A stretch of DNA of 64,000 nucleotides, taken from the NCBI GenBank assembly GCA_051656905.1, contig JBOFJQ010000030.1, positions 25,391-89,390 on the forward strand. Direction: 5' to 3'. The notes below the pieces were generated by a model. That model saw only the letters and a program-made list of their open reading frames with translations, did no database searches and was not told the DNA's origin. A program made the position numbers and the translations under genes. This document shows positions 26,710-36,996 of this stretch, piece after piece. Source of the DNA: JAGNZR01 sp051656905 (GTDB lineage Bacteria; Fusobacteriota; Fusobacteriia; Fusobacteriales; Fusobacteriaceae). Numbering within the stretch: the stretch's first letter is position 1; the number at the start of each line of letters is the position of its first letter.

Positions 26710-29160
26710 ATGAAAAATACAAATTGGATTTTTAAAGATTTAAATCAAATACCTAGTTTTGATAATATTAACAAAGAGTTTCAAAGCCTTTTATTTTATA
26801 GAGGATTAACAGATGAAATTTCTATGGAGAAATTTCTAACACCTAATTTAAAAGATTTAAACTCTCCTTGGGATCTTAAAGATGTAGGAGTAGCTGTAGA
26901 CCTAATTTTAGATGCTATTCAAAATAATAAAAGCATTTGGATTTATGGTGACTATGACGTAGATGGAATTACCTCTACATCTATGTGCTATCTTGCTTTG
27001 AAGAATATAGGGGCTAACATCAGATATTATATTCCTCTAAGAGATGAGGGGTATGGCTTAAATTGTGAAGCTCTTGAGTCAATTTCTAAAGAGGGTGGAA
27101 ATTTAGTTATAACTGTTGACTGTGGTATTACTTCACATAAAGAGATTGATTTTGCAAACTCTTTAGGGCTTAAAGTCATTATCACCGATCACCATGATAT
27201 TATTCAAGGAACTTTTCCAAAAGCCAGTGCTGTAATAAATCCTAAAAGAGAAGATAATATCTATCCTTTTAAATCTCTTTGTGGAGCTGGAACTGCATTT
27301 ATGCTACTTTTAGCACTATATGAAAAATTAGAAAAGAGAGAGGAGATATTCAAGTATTTAGACCTTGTTGCTCTTGCAACTGTTGCTGATATTGTACCTC
27401 TTTTAAATGACAACAGACTTTTTGTTAAATTTGGACTAGAGCAATTAAAGAAAACAACTTTGCCTTCTTTAAAAGCTCTAACAAAACAACTATTTTTTGA
27501 AGATTATGCTACAAAAATATTTACTCCTTATGATATAGGTTTTATAATAGCCCCTGTTTTCAATGCAGCTGGTAGGTTAGAAGATGCAAAAACATCTGTA
27601 GAATTTTTAATTTCAAATGATCATACAAAGTTTTTGCCTCTTATTGATAAATTAATTCAAAATAATCAAAATAGAAAAATTATACAAGAGGATATTCTAA
27701 AAAAATCTTTAGATCTTATTGAAGAAAAGGAACTTTATAATAAAAGTGTGATATTGGTTGCTAGGGAAGATTTCCATCATGGAGTTATTGGTATCGTTGC
27801 ATCTAAAATACTAGATAAATATTACAAACCTACTATTATTTTGGAAATTAATAAAGAAGAAAATGTAGCTAAAGCCTCTTGTAGAAGTACTGAAAGTTTT
27901 AATATGATAGAAGCTCTAACAAAACATTCACACTTTCTTACTAAATTTGGAGGTCATCATGGTGCAGCTGGATTTTCTATCCCTTTAAACAACATTGAAG
28001 AGTTTTATAATTCTATAAATAAGTATTGTGAAGATATTACTCATGAACACGATACTTTAAAACCTATTAAAATAGAAAAATTCTTAACTTTAGATAAATT
28101 ATCATATGGTTTTTTTGATAATCTAAGACATTTAGAGCCCTATGGATTTGGTAATCCAACTCCTATCTTTGCTTTCTATAATATAGAATACGGCGACTTA
28201 AAAATTATTGGAAAAGATAAAACACACTTATCTTTGACTTTGAAACAAAATGGAATTGAAGCTAAAAATAATGTATGGTTTAGTGGTGCTGAATATTATG
28301 ATGCAATCTCTCAACACAGAAAAATTTCCGTTGCCTTCAAACCAAGATTAGAGGTTTTTAGAGATAAATACAACTATAAAGCTTTTATAGAAGATATTAA
28401 ATTTGATTTAGAATCAAATGAAAACTACAAGGATTATTTAAATGCTTTTTGCAAAAATAGTGCTTTGGATTTAGAAAATATTAATTTTCCTATAAAGACT
28501 ATTTTCTATGCTGAGAAGACTATTCCTAATTCAGTTGATTTCAAAATAAACATTTCTGAAAATTACGGTAGTGTTGCTCATAATAACTCAATACTTGGCT
28601 TTTTAGATAACACAACTGTTTTTACATTAAAAAAACACAATGCTATTACTAATGATAACTATGTAGCTAAAGTTACTCAAATTATAGAGACCGATAGCAA
28701 TTTTAATGTTTTTATTGATATATATCCAAATTATGATTTTATCTCTTATTCTATACAACCAGGGAAAATTTTTATAGATATAAAAAATTATCTCTTAGGT
28801 GATAAGAATTTCTCTGATTTTCAAAAGAATATTTTAAACTCTATTTTTAAAAAATCTGAGAATGTTTCAATTACACTAGAAGAAATGAGAAAAAACTTTA
28901 ATCTTTCTAGTAATAAAATTCAACTTCAAGAATTAGAAATTTTATTACTAACGATAGTTTTATATTACTCATCTATAAAAAAAAGAGCTTTAATAATAAA
29001 TGATAACTATAGTAAATTTAAACTTTCAGGAAAACTTTCTTATTTTTGTGAAAGCTCTAATGTATTAAAAGATGGCTATGATTTTTATATAATTTTAGGT
29101 AATCACAATTTTAACAATAATTTTTTTGAAAATAAAAATTATTTTGTTTTAAAAGATTAA
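26710..29160 (+). CDS. recJ: single-stranded-DNA-specific exonuclease RecJ
   Basis: An 816-residue DHH-family 5'-3' exonuclease. Metal motifs: YGDYDVDGITS (near residue 78), VTVDCGITS, ITDHHDI (near 158), VALATVADIVPL, and the DHHA1-type FGGHHGAAGFS (near 415). OB-fold region at ~445-560. The ~250 residues beyond the usual core are Asn/Lys-rich and of unknown role. It follows the SLT-like gene by 33 bases. Confidence 0.95.
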   Translation: MKNTNWIFKDLNQIPSFDNINKEFQSLLFYRGLTDEISMEKFLTPNLKDLNSPWDLKDVGVAVDLILDAIQNNKSIWIYGDYDVDGITSTSMCYLALKNIGANIRYYIPLRDEGYGLNCEALESISKEGGNLVITVDCGITSHKEIDFANSLGLKVIITDHHDIIQGTFPKASAVINPKREDNIYPFKSLCGAGTAFMLLLALYEKLEKREEIFKYLDLVALATVADIVPLLNDNRLFVKFGLEQLKKTTLPSLKALTKQLFFEDYATKIFTPYDIGFIIAPVFNAAGRLEDAKTSVEFLISNDHTKFLPLIDKLIQNNQNRKIIQEDILKKSLDLIEEKELYNKSVILVAREDFHHGVIGIVASKILDKYYKPTIILEINKEENVAKASCRSTESFNMIEALTKHSHFLTKFGGHHGAAGFSIPLNNIEEFYNSINKYCEDITHEHDTLKPIKIEKFLTLDKLSYGFFDNLRHLEPYGFGNPTPIFAFYNIEYGDLKIIGKDKTHLSLTLKQNGIEAKNNVWFSGAEYYDAISQHRKISVAFKPRLEVFRDKYNYKAFIEDIKFDLESNENYKDYLNAFCKNSALDLENINFPIKTIFYAEKTIPNSVDFKINISENYGSVAHNNSILGFLDNTTVFTLKKHNAITNDNYVAKVTQIIETDSNFNVFIDIYPNYDFISYSIQPGKIFIDIKNYLLGDKNFSDFQKNILNSIFKKSENVSITLEEMRKNFNLSSNKIQLQELEILLLTIVLYYSSIKKRALIINDNYSKFKLSGKLSYFCESSNVLKDGYDFYIILGNHNFNNNFFENKNYFVLKD

Positions 29161-29207
29161 CTTTCTATTTTTATAGGAATATCTAATATTTTTACGGAGG
29201 GTCTCAA

Positions 29208-30476
29208 TTGAATTTTCAACTAATTAATAATAAAAATTATGAAATAAAAAAAGCAATTACTCTCCTTAATAAAGCAGCCAAAAACTTTAATATACCACTT
29301 TATTTTACAGGTGGTATCATTAGGGATACTTTATTAAGTAAAGTAAATTATGACATTGATATCTTTATAGAAGAGTTTAACATCGACTTTATAACCTATT
29401 TAGAAATTCTTTTTCAGGTTGATTTTAAAATTATTTATGAATTCCAGAATGCTACAGCTACACTAAAAAATGGTATCTCTATTGATATTTCTATTATGAG
29501 AAAGGATTTTTATCCTTATCCAGGTGCTTTACCTCTTGTTTCAAAAGGAACCTTTTTAGAAAATATTTTTAGAAGAGATTTTACAATTAACTCCATTGTT
29601 TATAAAAACAATAAAATTATTGATCCTTCAAAAGGGTATCTCGATTTGAAAAAAAGACAGCTTAGAATTCTCTATTTTAATAGCTTTTCTGACGATCCTA
29701 CTAGAATTTTAAGAGGGATTAAATTTTCTTTAAGATACAATTTTAAATTTGAAAAGATCACAGAGTTTTATCTTATGAAAAGTTTAAAAAATCACAGGTT
29801 AATACCTATATCTTTCTCTAGATTCTACAGAGATTTATTAAGTATATTTTCAGAAAATAATTTAATAACTCTCTTTGAACATAAGAGATACAAAGAGATT
29901 CTATTACATCTTTTTGGAATTATGGAGTATAGTAAAATATCTGAATTCTCCTTTTTTATTAGCAAAAATATAAAATTAGTAAAATATCTAAACTTAAAAT
30001 CTGAAGAGGTCTTTGAGATTTATATCTCACTTATCAATTATTTTAGGGTTAGTCATACCCCATGTAGTATGGCCATTGAAAATAATTTTTTTAAACAAAA
30101 AGAATCTTTTTACTTTGATGAATCTCTTTTAAATTTTATTACGGAAAAAAAATTAAATTTTTTTAGAAAAAAAGATTCTGATTTTAACTCAAAAATTTTC
30201 AAAAGTTTAAAAAATTTTTCCAATAAAGAGCTATTAACGTTGCTTTTTATCTTTAAAAATGATACAAATTTTTCCAATTGCATAAAAAAATTTTTTAGAT
30301 TAAAGAAAACAATTCCATTAATTACTGGTAAAGTTTTAATTAATAAAAATTTTACTTCGAAAAAAGAGTTTAAGACTATAATAGAAAATTCTTTTTTATG
30401 TCAATTAAATAACCCAAATTACACTATAGATGATATTCTAAAGGAGGTTGTAAACACATATGAATTACCATGTTAA
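29208..30476 (+). CDS. class II tRNA nucleotidyltransferase / poly(A) polymerase
   Basis: A 422-residue nucleotidyltransferase that adds or repairs the tRNA 3' CCA end (or A tails). The head domain shows YFTGGIIRDTLL and the metal-binding DIDIF (about 35-55), IFRRDFTINSIVY (about 120) and the neck DDPTRILRGIKFSLRY (about 160). The rest is helical and Lys/Phe/Asn-rich. The start is TTG at 29208 behind GGAGG. Its end overlaps aroA by 17 bases. CCA-adding versus A-only specificity is not decided by eye. Confidence 0.88.
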   Translation: MNFQLINNKNYEIKKAITLLNKAAKNFNIPLYFTGGIIRDTLLSKVNYDIDIFIEEFNIDFITYLEILFQVDFKIIYEFQNATATLKNGISIDISIMRKDFYPYPGALPLVSKGTFLENIFRRDFTINSIVYKNNKIIDPSKGYLDLKKRQLRILYFNSFSDDPTRILRGIKFSLRYNFKFEKITEFYLMKSLKNHRLIPISFSRFYRDLLSIFSENNLITLFEHKRYKEILLHLFGIMEYSKISEFSFFISKNIKLVKYLNLKSEEVFEIYISLINYFRVSHTPCSMAIENNFFKQKESFYFDESLLNFITEKKLNFFRKKDSDFNSKIFKSLKNFSNKELLTLLFIFKNDTNFSNCIKKFFRLKKTIPLITGKVLINKNFTSKKEFKTIIENSFLCQLNNPNYTIDDILKEVVNTYELPC

Positions 30477-31740
30477 TCCTAAAAAAAATTTTATTTATAC
30501 AGTAACTATCCCTGGTTCTAAATCAATTAGTAATAGAGCTCTTATTTTAGCTGCACTTAGTGGTAAAAAATGTACATTACAAAACTTTTTATTTAGCGAT
30601 GATACTCACTTTATGCTAGAAGGACTTAAGAGACTTGGAAATGAAATCACTTTTTCTACAATTGATAATACTGTTACAATTGTAGGAAACGAGGAGAGAA
30701 ACTTTAAAAACACCTCTCTTTTCACTGGAAATGCAGGGACAATGATGAGATTTTTATCTTCATATATTATAACTGGTACTGGTAAAGTAACATTAATTGG
30801 AAATGATAGAATGAATCAAAGACCTATAAAAGATTTAGCAGATTCTTTTATCGAGCTTGGAGTTAAGGTTGACTACTTAGAAGAAATAGGATATCCTCCT
30901 ATCTCCTTAACAGTTGATTCTCATAATTTTTCATCTCTAGTACATGTAAATGCCGATAAAAGTAGTCAATACTTAACATCTTTATTACTATCTGCACCTT
31001 ATTTTGAAAAAGGTCTTTCTATACAATTAAAAAATAGATTAGTATCAAGACCATATGTAGATATGACTTTATCTATGATGAAAGAATTTGGTGTAACTGT
31101 TTCAGAAAATAAAATTGAAAATAGCTTTTTAGTTCCTCAAGGGAGATACTCTCTTGATTCATACCTAATTGAAGGAGATATGTCCTCTGCTTCTTATTTT
31201 TTAGCTATGGCACTAATCAGCAACTCTACAATAACAATTAATAATTTTTTTAAAAATAGTATTCAAGGTGACAAAAAATTTTTAGAGATTTTTTTAAGAT
31301 TAGGTGGTAAAATAGTAAAAGAAAGTGATTATAGCATTACCGTTTCTGGATGTGACGAATACCAAGGAATAGATATAGATTTAAATGATTCTCCCGATAT
31401 AGCCCAAACTTTAGCTGTAGTAGCTCTTTTTGCTAAATCTCCTACAACTGTAAGAAATGTAGCTAATATGAGAATAAAAGAGACTGACAGAATAACTGCT
31501 CTTAAAAACGAAATTCTAAAAATTGGTGGGGAATTTTTAGAATATGAAGACGGCTTTACTATTATCCCTAAACTATCTTACAATGGTGCTTTAATTAAAA
31601 CCTATGATGATCATAGAATGGCTATGTGCTTTTCTCTTGCAGGTCTTAAAATATCAGGTATTATTATTGAAGACTGCAACTGTGTCTCAAAGACATTTCC
31701 TAAGTACTTTGAGCTTTTTGATAAAATTTATTCGCCTTAA
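30460..31740 (+). CDS. aroA: 3-phosphoshikimate 1-carboxyvinyltransferase (EPSP synthase)
   Basis: A 426-residue enzyme of the shikimate pathway. Substrate motifs: PGSKSISNRALIL near the N-terminus, GNAGTMMRFLSS (about 90), DRMNQRPIKDL (about 120), SSQYLTSLLLSAP (about 167), GDMSSASYFLAM (about 240), IKETDRITALK (about 343) and YDDHRMAMCFSLAGL (about 385). AAAGGAGG lies inside the end of the preceding gene, so initiation occurs 17 bases before that stop. Confidence 0.96.
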   Translation: MNYHVNPKKNFIYTVTIPGSKSISNRALILAALSGKKCTLQNFLFSDDTHFMLEGLKRLGNEITFSTIDNTVTIVGNEERNFKNTSLFTGNAGTMMRFLSSYIITGTGKVTLIGNDRMNQRPIKDLADSFIELGVKVDYLEEIGYPPISLTVDSHNFSSLVHVNADKSSQYLTSLLLSAPYFEKGLSIQLKNRLVSRPYVDMTLSMMKEFGVTVSENKIENSFLVPQGRYSLDSYLIEGDMSSASYFLAMALISNSTITINNFFKNSIQGDKKFLEIFLRLGGKIVKESDYSITVSGCDEYQGIDIDLNDSPDIAQTLAVVALFAKSPTTVRNVANMRIKETDRITALKNEILKIGGEFLEYEDGFTIIPKLSYNGALIKTYDDHRMAMCFSLAGLKISGIIIEDCNCVSKTFPKYFELFDKIYSP

Positions 31741-31770
31741 AAATATACTTTAACAAAATAGGAGGTTACT

Positions 31771-34245
31771 TTGCATTTAAAAAAATTTATAGCTGTTTTC
31801 AATATTATTTTTATTTTATTATGCAGCACATCTTTTTCTAATGATATTACTAATAATTTAACTGTAGCTGCCTCCACAAATATAAATTCTACAAATGAAG
31901 ATCAAGAAATAGCTTCAATAGAAAATAATATCTTACTTCTACAAAAAAAATTAGAACTATTAAAAGAGAGAAAAAAAGAAAAAAAACTTTATAAAAAACC
32001 TAAAATTGGTCTTGTACTAAGTGGTGGTGGAGCAAAAGGATTTGCTCATATAGGAATACTGAGAGAACTTGAAAAAAACAATATCAAAGTTGATTATATA
32101 ACTGGTACAAGTATGGGAGCAGTTATTGGAGCTCTTTATTCTGTGGGATATACTCCAGATGAAATTGAGAAAATTGCTGAAACAATTGACTTTAACTCTA
32201 TATTTTCTGAAGTACAAGTTGATAGACGAAATCTCCCTTTAGAGAGAAAAATTGGAAACAAACAAAATATGTTCACTTTAAAATATGATAATAATCTACA
32301 TTTTTACCTTCCTAAAAGTTTAAATAATAGTAATAATATATATTTTATATTTAAAAAGATTTTTTGGAACTATGAAGGTGTTAAAGATTTTAATAAATTC
32401 CCTATTCCACTTAGAGTAATAGCGACAGATATAAATACAGGAGCTGCTAAAGCTTTTGATCATGGTGATCTTTCTAGAGTACTTAGTGCAAGTATAGCAA
32501 TTCCAACTATATTTTCCCCAGTAAAAATAGATAACTCAGAATATATAGATGGTATGATGGCTAGGAATTTTCCTGTGCAAGATGCTCTTTCTATGGGAGC
32601 TGATATTGTTATTGGTAGTGATGTAGGAATAATTCTAAGAGATGAAAATAAAGAATTTGATATTATGTCAACTTTTACTCAAATTTTAGCATTAGCCAGT
32701 GCAAAATCTTCTTCAACACAAAGAGGTCTTGCGACGATAGTAATTTCTCCTAAAGTAGAAGATATTTCTGCAACAGATTTTTCTAACATAAATAAAATTG
32801 TAGTTAGAGGTGAGGAAGCTACCGCTAGTTCAATTGATAAAATAAAAACTATTATTAAGAATAAAAATAATGAACTTAATTTAAATTTTGAAAAATCTAA
32901 AAACAATAAAATTGTGCAGAGTACTATTCAAGACTCTAAAACCAGTAATGATATTGTTTCTTCAACTAATATATCTCAAGATACTGAGCTTGATAAAGAA
33001 ATTAACAATAGTATTCAGCAGCAACCAAAAATTATTTTTAGTGAAATCAATTTTAAAAATGATGATATTAATGTAAAAAATAAAGATACTATTCTTGATA
33101 TTTTTAAGAAGTATAAAGGAAAACCTTTAGAGAAAAAAGAATTAGACTCTATATTAAAAAATGTCCAAGGATTAGATTCAGTAGATAAAATCTATTATGA
33201 ATTTGATGAAAAAAATGAAAGTATTCTAATTGATGTAATTGAAAGTCCTTCTAATTCAGTTGGTCTTAATGCAAATTATCGTTCAGATTATGGTACTACA
33301 TTTAAAGTTAATACTGATGTGCTTGTTAATGGTAAAGTAGGTTCAGTTTCTAACTTATCTGGAAAATTTGGTGATTATTATGGGGTAGCTATAAATAATT
33401 TTTCTTATTATGGTACTGAAGATAAGGTTGGATTCTTCTCCTCTTTATCTTTTAATCAATCTCCATTGTATATTTATCATAACAATGATAAACTAGCAAA
33501 ATATATTTCTAATGATATAGAACTATTATTAGGGTTATCTTCACAAATTAATAACAAGTTTTCTCTATCATATGGAGTTGCATTTAATAGAACTGATCTT
33601 AAGCTTGATACTGGTGAAGAAGATTATCAATACAATGACTTTAATGAAAACTATGGAAACACTTTCTTTACTCTATCATATGATACTCTAGACAACACTT
33701 ATGTTCCAACTACAGGAACAAAAGGCGATTTAATCTATACATGGGGTGGAACTGTTGCCAATGAAAAGAATATTAACTACTATGGTCCTATTTATTCTAC
33801 TGAGACCTATGAAAAAGTTAATAAAAAGCTTTCTATATTTGCAGGAATGGCTGGAGGCTCTATTTCTGGTGATTCTATCTTAGAAACAAAATATATGAAA
33901 ATTGGAGGAATTAAAAATAATTTAAAAAGAAATGAATTAAGTTTTGCAGGTTACCATTATCAAAATATTTTAGTTAAAGATGCCTTCATTGGTAGCTTAG
34001 GATTTAATTATAATATTGTTTCTAACCTTTATTTCATAGCTAAATATAACATCGGTACATTTAATGCTGTATCTGATAGTTTATATAATGATGACTTTGT
34101 TTTATGGAAAACTTATATTCAGGGTGCTGAGGCCGGTTTTGCTTATACATCTTTTATTTTCCCGATGTCGCTTACTATCTCAAAAAATAACTCTGAAAGT
34201 AACGAAGTTTTACTTCAATTTAATATTGGATATTTTATTGATTAA
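31771..34245 (+). CDS. patatin-like phospholipase autotransporter (type Vd, FplA-like)
   Basis: An 824-residue outer-membrane protein. Signal peptide ~1-23; residues ~75-270 are a patatin phospholipase domain with the oxyanion loop LVLSGGGAKGFAHIGIL, nucleophile GTSMG and the catalytic-dyad Asp in YIDGMMARNFP. Residues ~410-495 look like one POTRA domain (SEINFKNDDINVKNKD) and ~500-824 form a BamA/FhaC-type beta barrel ending in F-x-I-G-Y-F-I-D. This order is that of Fusobacterium FplA, which cleaves host phospholipids. The start is TTG behind GGAGG. Last gene of the plus-strand run, followed by a terminator. Confidence 0.92.
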   Translation: MHLKKFIAVFNIIFILLCSTSFSNDITNNLTVAASTNINSTNEDQEIASIENNILLLQKKLELLKERKKEKKLYKKPKIGLVLSGGGAKGFAHIGILRELEKNNIKVDYITGTSMGAVIGALYSVGYTPDEIEKIAETIDFNSIFSEVQVDRRNLPLERKIGNKQNMFTLKYDNNLHFYLPKSLNNSNNIYFIFKKIFWNYEGVKDFNKFPIPLRVIATDINTGAAKAFDHGDLSRVLSASIAIPTIFSPVKIDNSEYIDGMMARNFPVQDALSMGADIVIGSDVGIILRDENKEFDIMSTFTQILALASAKSSSTQRGLATIVISPKVEDISATDFSNINKIVVRGEEATASSIDKIKTIIKNKNNELNLNFEKSKNNKIVQSTIQDSKTSNDIVSSTNISQDTELDKEINNSIQQQPKIIFSEINFKNDDINVKNKDTILDIFKKYKGKPLEKKELDSILKNVQGLDSVDKIYYEFDEKNESILIDVIESPSNSVGLNANYRSDYGTTFKVNTDVLVNGKVGSVSNLSGKFGDYYGVAINNFSYYGTEDKVGFFSSLSFNQSPLYIYHNNDKLAKYISNDIELLLGLSSQINNKFSLSYGVAFNRTDLKLDTGEEDYQYNDFNENYGNTFFTLSYDTLDNTYVPTTGTKGDLIYTWGGTVANEKNINYYGPIYSTETYEKVNKKLSIFAGMAGGSISGDSILETKYMKIGGIKNNLKRNELSFAGYHYQNILVKDAFIGSLGFNYNIVSNLYFIAKYNIGTFNAVSDSLYNDDFVLWKTYIQGAEAGFAYTSFIFPMSLTISKNNSESNEVLLQFNIGYFID

Positions 34246-34268
34246 TAAAATATCCAATTAAAAACATA

Positions 34269-34310
34269 TATAAAAAGAGACTAGAAAAATTTTTCTAGTC
34301 TCTTTTTATA
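34269..34310. terminator. perfect palindromic bidirectional terminator
   Basis: A 42-base perfect palindrome centred at 34289/34290, with T-runs on both strands and GAGACTAG/CTAGTCTC in the stem. It ends the phospholipase transcript and the minus-strand hydrolase transcript. Confidence 0.85.
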
Positions 34311-34366
34311 GTTCTATAATATTTGGTGGTGGTGACATTGAACGTATATTTTATTATTTTTATTAG

Positions 34367-35002
34367 TTATCCAATCAGTCCTTGATAACTTAAAAAGTCC
34401 CTCTCTTCTCCAATTGTTGTTGGTTCACTATGTCCACTATACACTTTTGTCTCTCTAGGATAGCTATCACAAAGTTTTTTTAAACTTCTATATAGATGAT
34501 TTTCATTCCCTGTTGGCAAATCAAATCTTCCATAACTTCTTCTAAACATTGTGTCCCCAGTAATCAAAATATTGTTTTCTTTATTGTAAAAACACTTTGA
34601 TCCTCCTGTGTGTCCTGGAGTTGAAACTACTTGAAAATCTCCAACACAATCTCCTTCTGTTAAAGGCTGTACTTCACTTAAATATTTAAATTTTGTTCTA
34701 TCTATCATTTCAGACAAACTTAAGTTATGATCTGTTAAAAAATTTATCTCTTCTTCTCCAACAAACACTTCAATCTCTGGAAATGCCTCTTTAAAGTTAT
34801 TTAGACCAGCTGTATGATCATAATGTCCATGAGTCAAAATAACTGCTTTCATTGTTATCTCATTTTTTTCAACGAAATTTTTTACAGAATCAATCCTCTC
34901 TCCTCCGCAATCAAATAAATATCCCTCTTTTTTTTCATTCCAAACTAAGTAGCAATTTGTCATGTACATTCCTAATTGAAACTCTTTTATTTCTAATTTC
35001 AC
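34367..35002 (-). CDS. metallo-beta-lactamase-fold hydrolase (glyoxalase II-like)
   Basis: A 211-residue di-metal hydrolase. Ligands visible: LTHGHYDHTAG (HxHxDH, about 57), TPGHTGGS (about 130), GDTMFRRSYGRFD (about 152) and YSGHSEPT (about 192). The group includes hydroxyacylglutathione hydrolase-like and YcbL-type proteins of mixed thioesterase activity. The frame opens with a GTG at 35011, but AAGGGG overlaps it and properly spaces the GTG at 35002. Confidence 0.85.
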   Translation of the reverse strand: MKLEIKEFQLGMYMTNCYLVWNEKKEGYLFDCGGERIDSVKNFVEKNEITMKAVILTHGHYDHTAGLNNFKEAFPEIEVFVGEEEINFLTDHNLSLSEMIDRTKFKYLSEVQPLTEGDCVGDFQVVSTPGHTGGSKCFYNKENNILITGDTMFRRSYGRFDLPTGNENHLYRSLKKLCDSYPRETKVYSGHSEPTTIGEERDFLSYQGLIG

Positions 35003-35098
35003 TATATACACCCCTTCTTTTATTATAATTTTACATTATACTTTTACTTTAACTTAAATTCTAACCTAAATTTTATCATTTATTTTAACTTCAAACAG

Positions 35099-35107
35099 TG
35101 ATATAAT
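35099..35107 (+). promoter_or_regulatory. extended -10 element for the DUF1904 gene
   Basis: TGATATAAT 38 bases before the start codon; no convincing -35 box. Confidence 0.45.
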
Positions 35108-35144
35108 TATTCTATAATTTATTTTAATATATTGGAGGTTTATT

Positions 35145-35474
35145 ATGCCACATCTAAAATTTAGAGGGATAAAAAAAGAATTATTAATCGAAAACAGCAA
35201 AGAAATCATTGATGGTTTAACTGATATTGTTAAATGTGATAGAACATGGTTTACTCTTGAGCACCTTGAAACAGAGTACATTTTTGATGGAAAATTAGTT
35301 CCCGGTTATACTTTTGCCGAGGTTTTCTGGTTTCCTAGAGAAAAAGAAGTTAAAGATCAATTTGCAAAATTTTTAACTGATCTCCTAAAAAAAATAAACA
35401 ATAACAACGACACTTGCGTTATGTTTTTTGATCTAATAGGTGAAAATTATTATGACAATGGAGAGCACTTTTAG
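35145..35474 (+). CDS. DUF1904 family protein
   Basis: A 109-residue cytosolic protein starting MPHLKFRGI, with TWFTLEHLETEYIFDG and AEVFWFPREKEVKDQFA, all typical of DUF1904, a tautomerase-like fold family of unknown function. The start follows GGAGG. Its stop codon is inside the loop-proximal part of the terminator hairpin. Confidence 0.8.
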   Translation: MPHLKFRGIKKELLIENSKEIIDGLTDIVKCDRTWFTLEHLETEYIFDGKLVPGYTFAEVFWFPREKEVKDQFAKFLTDLLKKINNNNDTCVMFFDLIGENYYDNGEHF

Positions 35475-35488
35475 TGCTCTCTTTTTTA
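35461..35488. terminator. terminator overlapping the DUF1904 stop codon
   Basis: Stem GAGAGCACT (35461-35469) with AGTGCTCTC (35473-35481), three-base loop, then TTTTTT. The final codons of DUF1904 form the stem. It lies at the convergent junction with trmL. Confidence 0.85.
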
Positions 35489-35938
35489 AAGTTTAAATCC
35501 TAATTGTCTTAATCCCTCATACAATATTATAGCTGCTGAGTTTGAAAGATTTAAAGATCTTCCCATGCTTACCATTGGAATTTTTATACAATTCTCTCTA
35601 TTTTCTTGTAATATTTCAACTGGAATTCCTTTTGATTCAGGTCCAAAAACAATAAAATCATCTTCTTTGTAAGTAACTTCTGAATAATATTTATCTGTTT
35701 TTGTCGTTGCATAATAAAAACTAGAATTAGGATAACTCTCTAACATCTCTTCATAAGATTCCCAAACTTTTAGTTTTACTAAAGGCCAATAATCTAATCC
35801 AGCTCTTTTTACTGCTTTTTCATCTAAAGAAACAACAAAAGGTTTTATTAAATGAAGAGTTGTGTTAGTTAAAACACAAGTTCTTCCTATATTACCTATA
35901 TTATATGGTGTTTCTGGATACATTAAAACTATATTCAT
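35486..35938 (-). CDS. trmL: tRNA (cytidine/uridine-34-2'-O)-methyltransferase
   Basis: A 150-residue SPOUT methyltransferase that 2'-O-methylates the wobble base of tRNA-Leu. Conserved segments: YPETPYNIGNIGRTC, AVKRAGLDYWPLV, FGPESKGIP and MVSMGRSLNLSNSAAIILYEGLRQ. Length and order fit TrmL exactly. Confidence 0.95.
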   Translation of the reverse strand: MNIVLMYPETPYNIGNIGRTCVLTNTTLHLIKPFVVSLDEKAVKRAGLDYWPLVKLKVWESYEEMLESYPNSSFYYATTKTDKYYSEVTYKEDDFIVFGPESKGIPVEILQENRENCIKIPMVSMGRSLNLSNSAAIILYEGLRQLGFKL

Positions 35939-35985
35939 TTTCTATATACCTCATTATTTTTTATATTTCTTAATTTAATAATATT

Positions 35986-36486
35986 TTAAATAGCCTCTCC
36001 ATCTTTATAGATAACTTCACTTTCTAAGTCTCCATCATCTTGGTAAATTCTAAAAATACCATTTAAAATACCCATTTTATATGTTGCCATTGTTCTTACA
36101 TTTCCATTTTCATAATATTCGTAGAACTCCCCTTCTTCAAGTCCATTAATATAACTTCCTTTAGATAAAAGTTCTCCACTTTCATAGTAATGCGTACTTT
36201 CACCATTTAACAATCCATCTTTATATCTATCTAATATTTGGAGTTGACCACTTTTATAGTACTCTTTCGCTTCTCCTATATATTTACCATGAGATATCTG
36301 AGCAGTATATTTTAGCTCACCATTGTCATAATATTCAACTACTTTTCCTGTATACTCTTTGTTACTTTCTTCTAAAAAGAAAACACCATTATTCTCACTT
36401 AACTTATCTAAAGTAATTTCTGTTTTTTTCTCACATCCTATTAAAAACAAAGAAAGTAATACAAAAACTAAATAACTTTTTTTCAT
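35986..36486 (-). CDS. MORN-repeat lipoprotein
   Basis: A 166-residue protein with a lipoprotein signal (LFLIGC, Cys 18) and five MORN_2-type repeats of the form G-x-x-x-x-Y-Y-x-x-G-x-L/V. Such proteins are abundant in fusobacteria and are sometimes labelled YwqK-like; their role is unknown. Surface or periplasmic location is inferred from the signal. Confidence 0.85.
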   Translation of the reverse strand: MKKSYLVFVLLSLFLIGCEKKTEITLDKLSENNGVFFLEESNKEYTGKVVEYYDNGELKYTAQISHGKYIGEAKEYYKSGQLQILDRYKDGLLNGESTHYYESGELLSKGSYINGLEEGEFYEYYENGNVRTMATYKMGILNGIFRIYQDDGDLESEVIYKDGEAI

Positions 36487-36510
36487 AACTTATCTCCTTA
36501 CTATACTTTA

Positions 36511-36921
36511 TTAAAGAGTTTCTTCTAACTTCCAAAGTAAATCGTCCATAACATCTAAAAATCCATTTAATTTAGATATCTGATAATTTTCCCCATATAA
36601 TTTAACTTCAAATGTTGGAAGCTTATCCTTTAGGTTTCTTTTATTCACATCTTTTTTTTCAAATAATAAAGCTCTTTTTTCTACTTTATTATCTACTTCT
36701 ACAATTAGCATGCCTTTTATGTAATCTAAGATTTTAACTTGAGACACTTTTTCTAATTCTTGCTTTTTTTCTTCTCTTACTTTTCTATTTTCTGCATTTA
36801 TTCTCTTATTTTCAGTTCTCTTAGCAACCTCTTTTTCTTCAACTAATCTGTTTCTTTTCTTCATTTTTTTCATTGTACCGTGCGCGGCACCTTTTGCTTT
36901 ATCTTTACTTATTACTTTCAT
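36511..36921 (-). CDS. uncharacterised basic protein
   Basis: A 136-residue cytosolic protein. Residues ~5-55 are highly basic and helical (KKMKKRNRLVEEKEVAKR), like a coiled coil or nucleic-acid contact; residues ~60-136 look alpha/beta (VKILDYIKGMLIVEVDNK). I do not recognise the family. The frame opens at 36945, but AGAGGTGGG lies directly before the ATG at 36921. Confidence 0.65.
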   Translation of the reverse strand: MKVISKDKAKGAAHGTMKKMKKRNRLVEEKEVAKRTENKRINAENRKVREEKKQELEKVSQVKILDYIKGMLIVEVDNKVEKRALLFEKKDVNKRNLKDKLPTFEVKLYGENYQISKLNGFLDVMDDLLWKLEETL

Positions 36922-36996
36922 TATCCCACCTCTAAAACTTGACATTTTATATTATTTATAGTACACTATTTAAAATATGTTTTTCAGGAGTATACT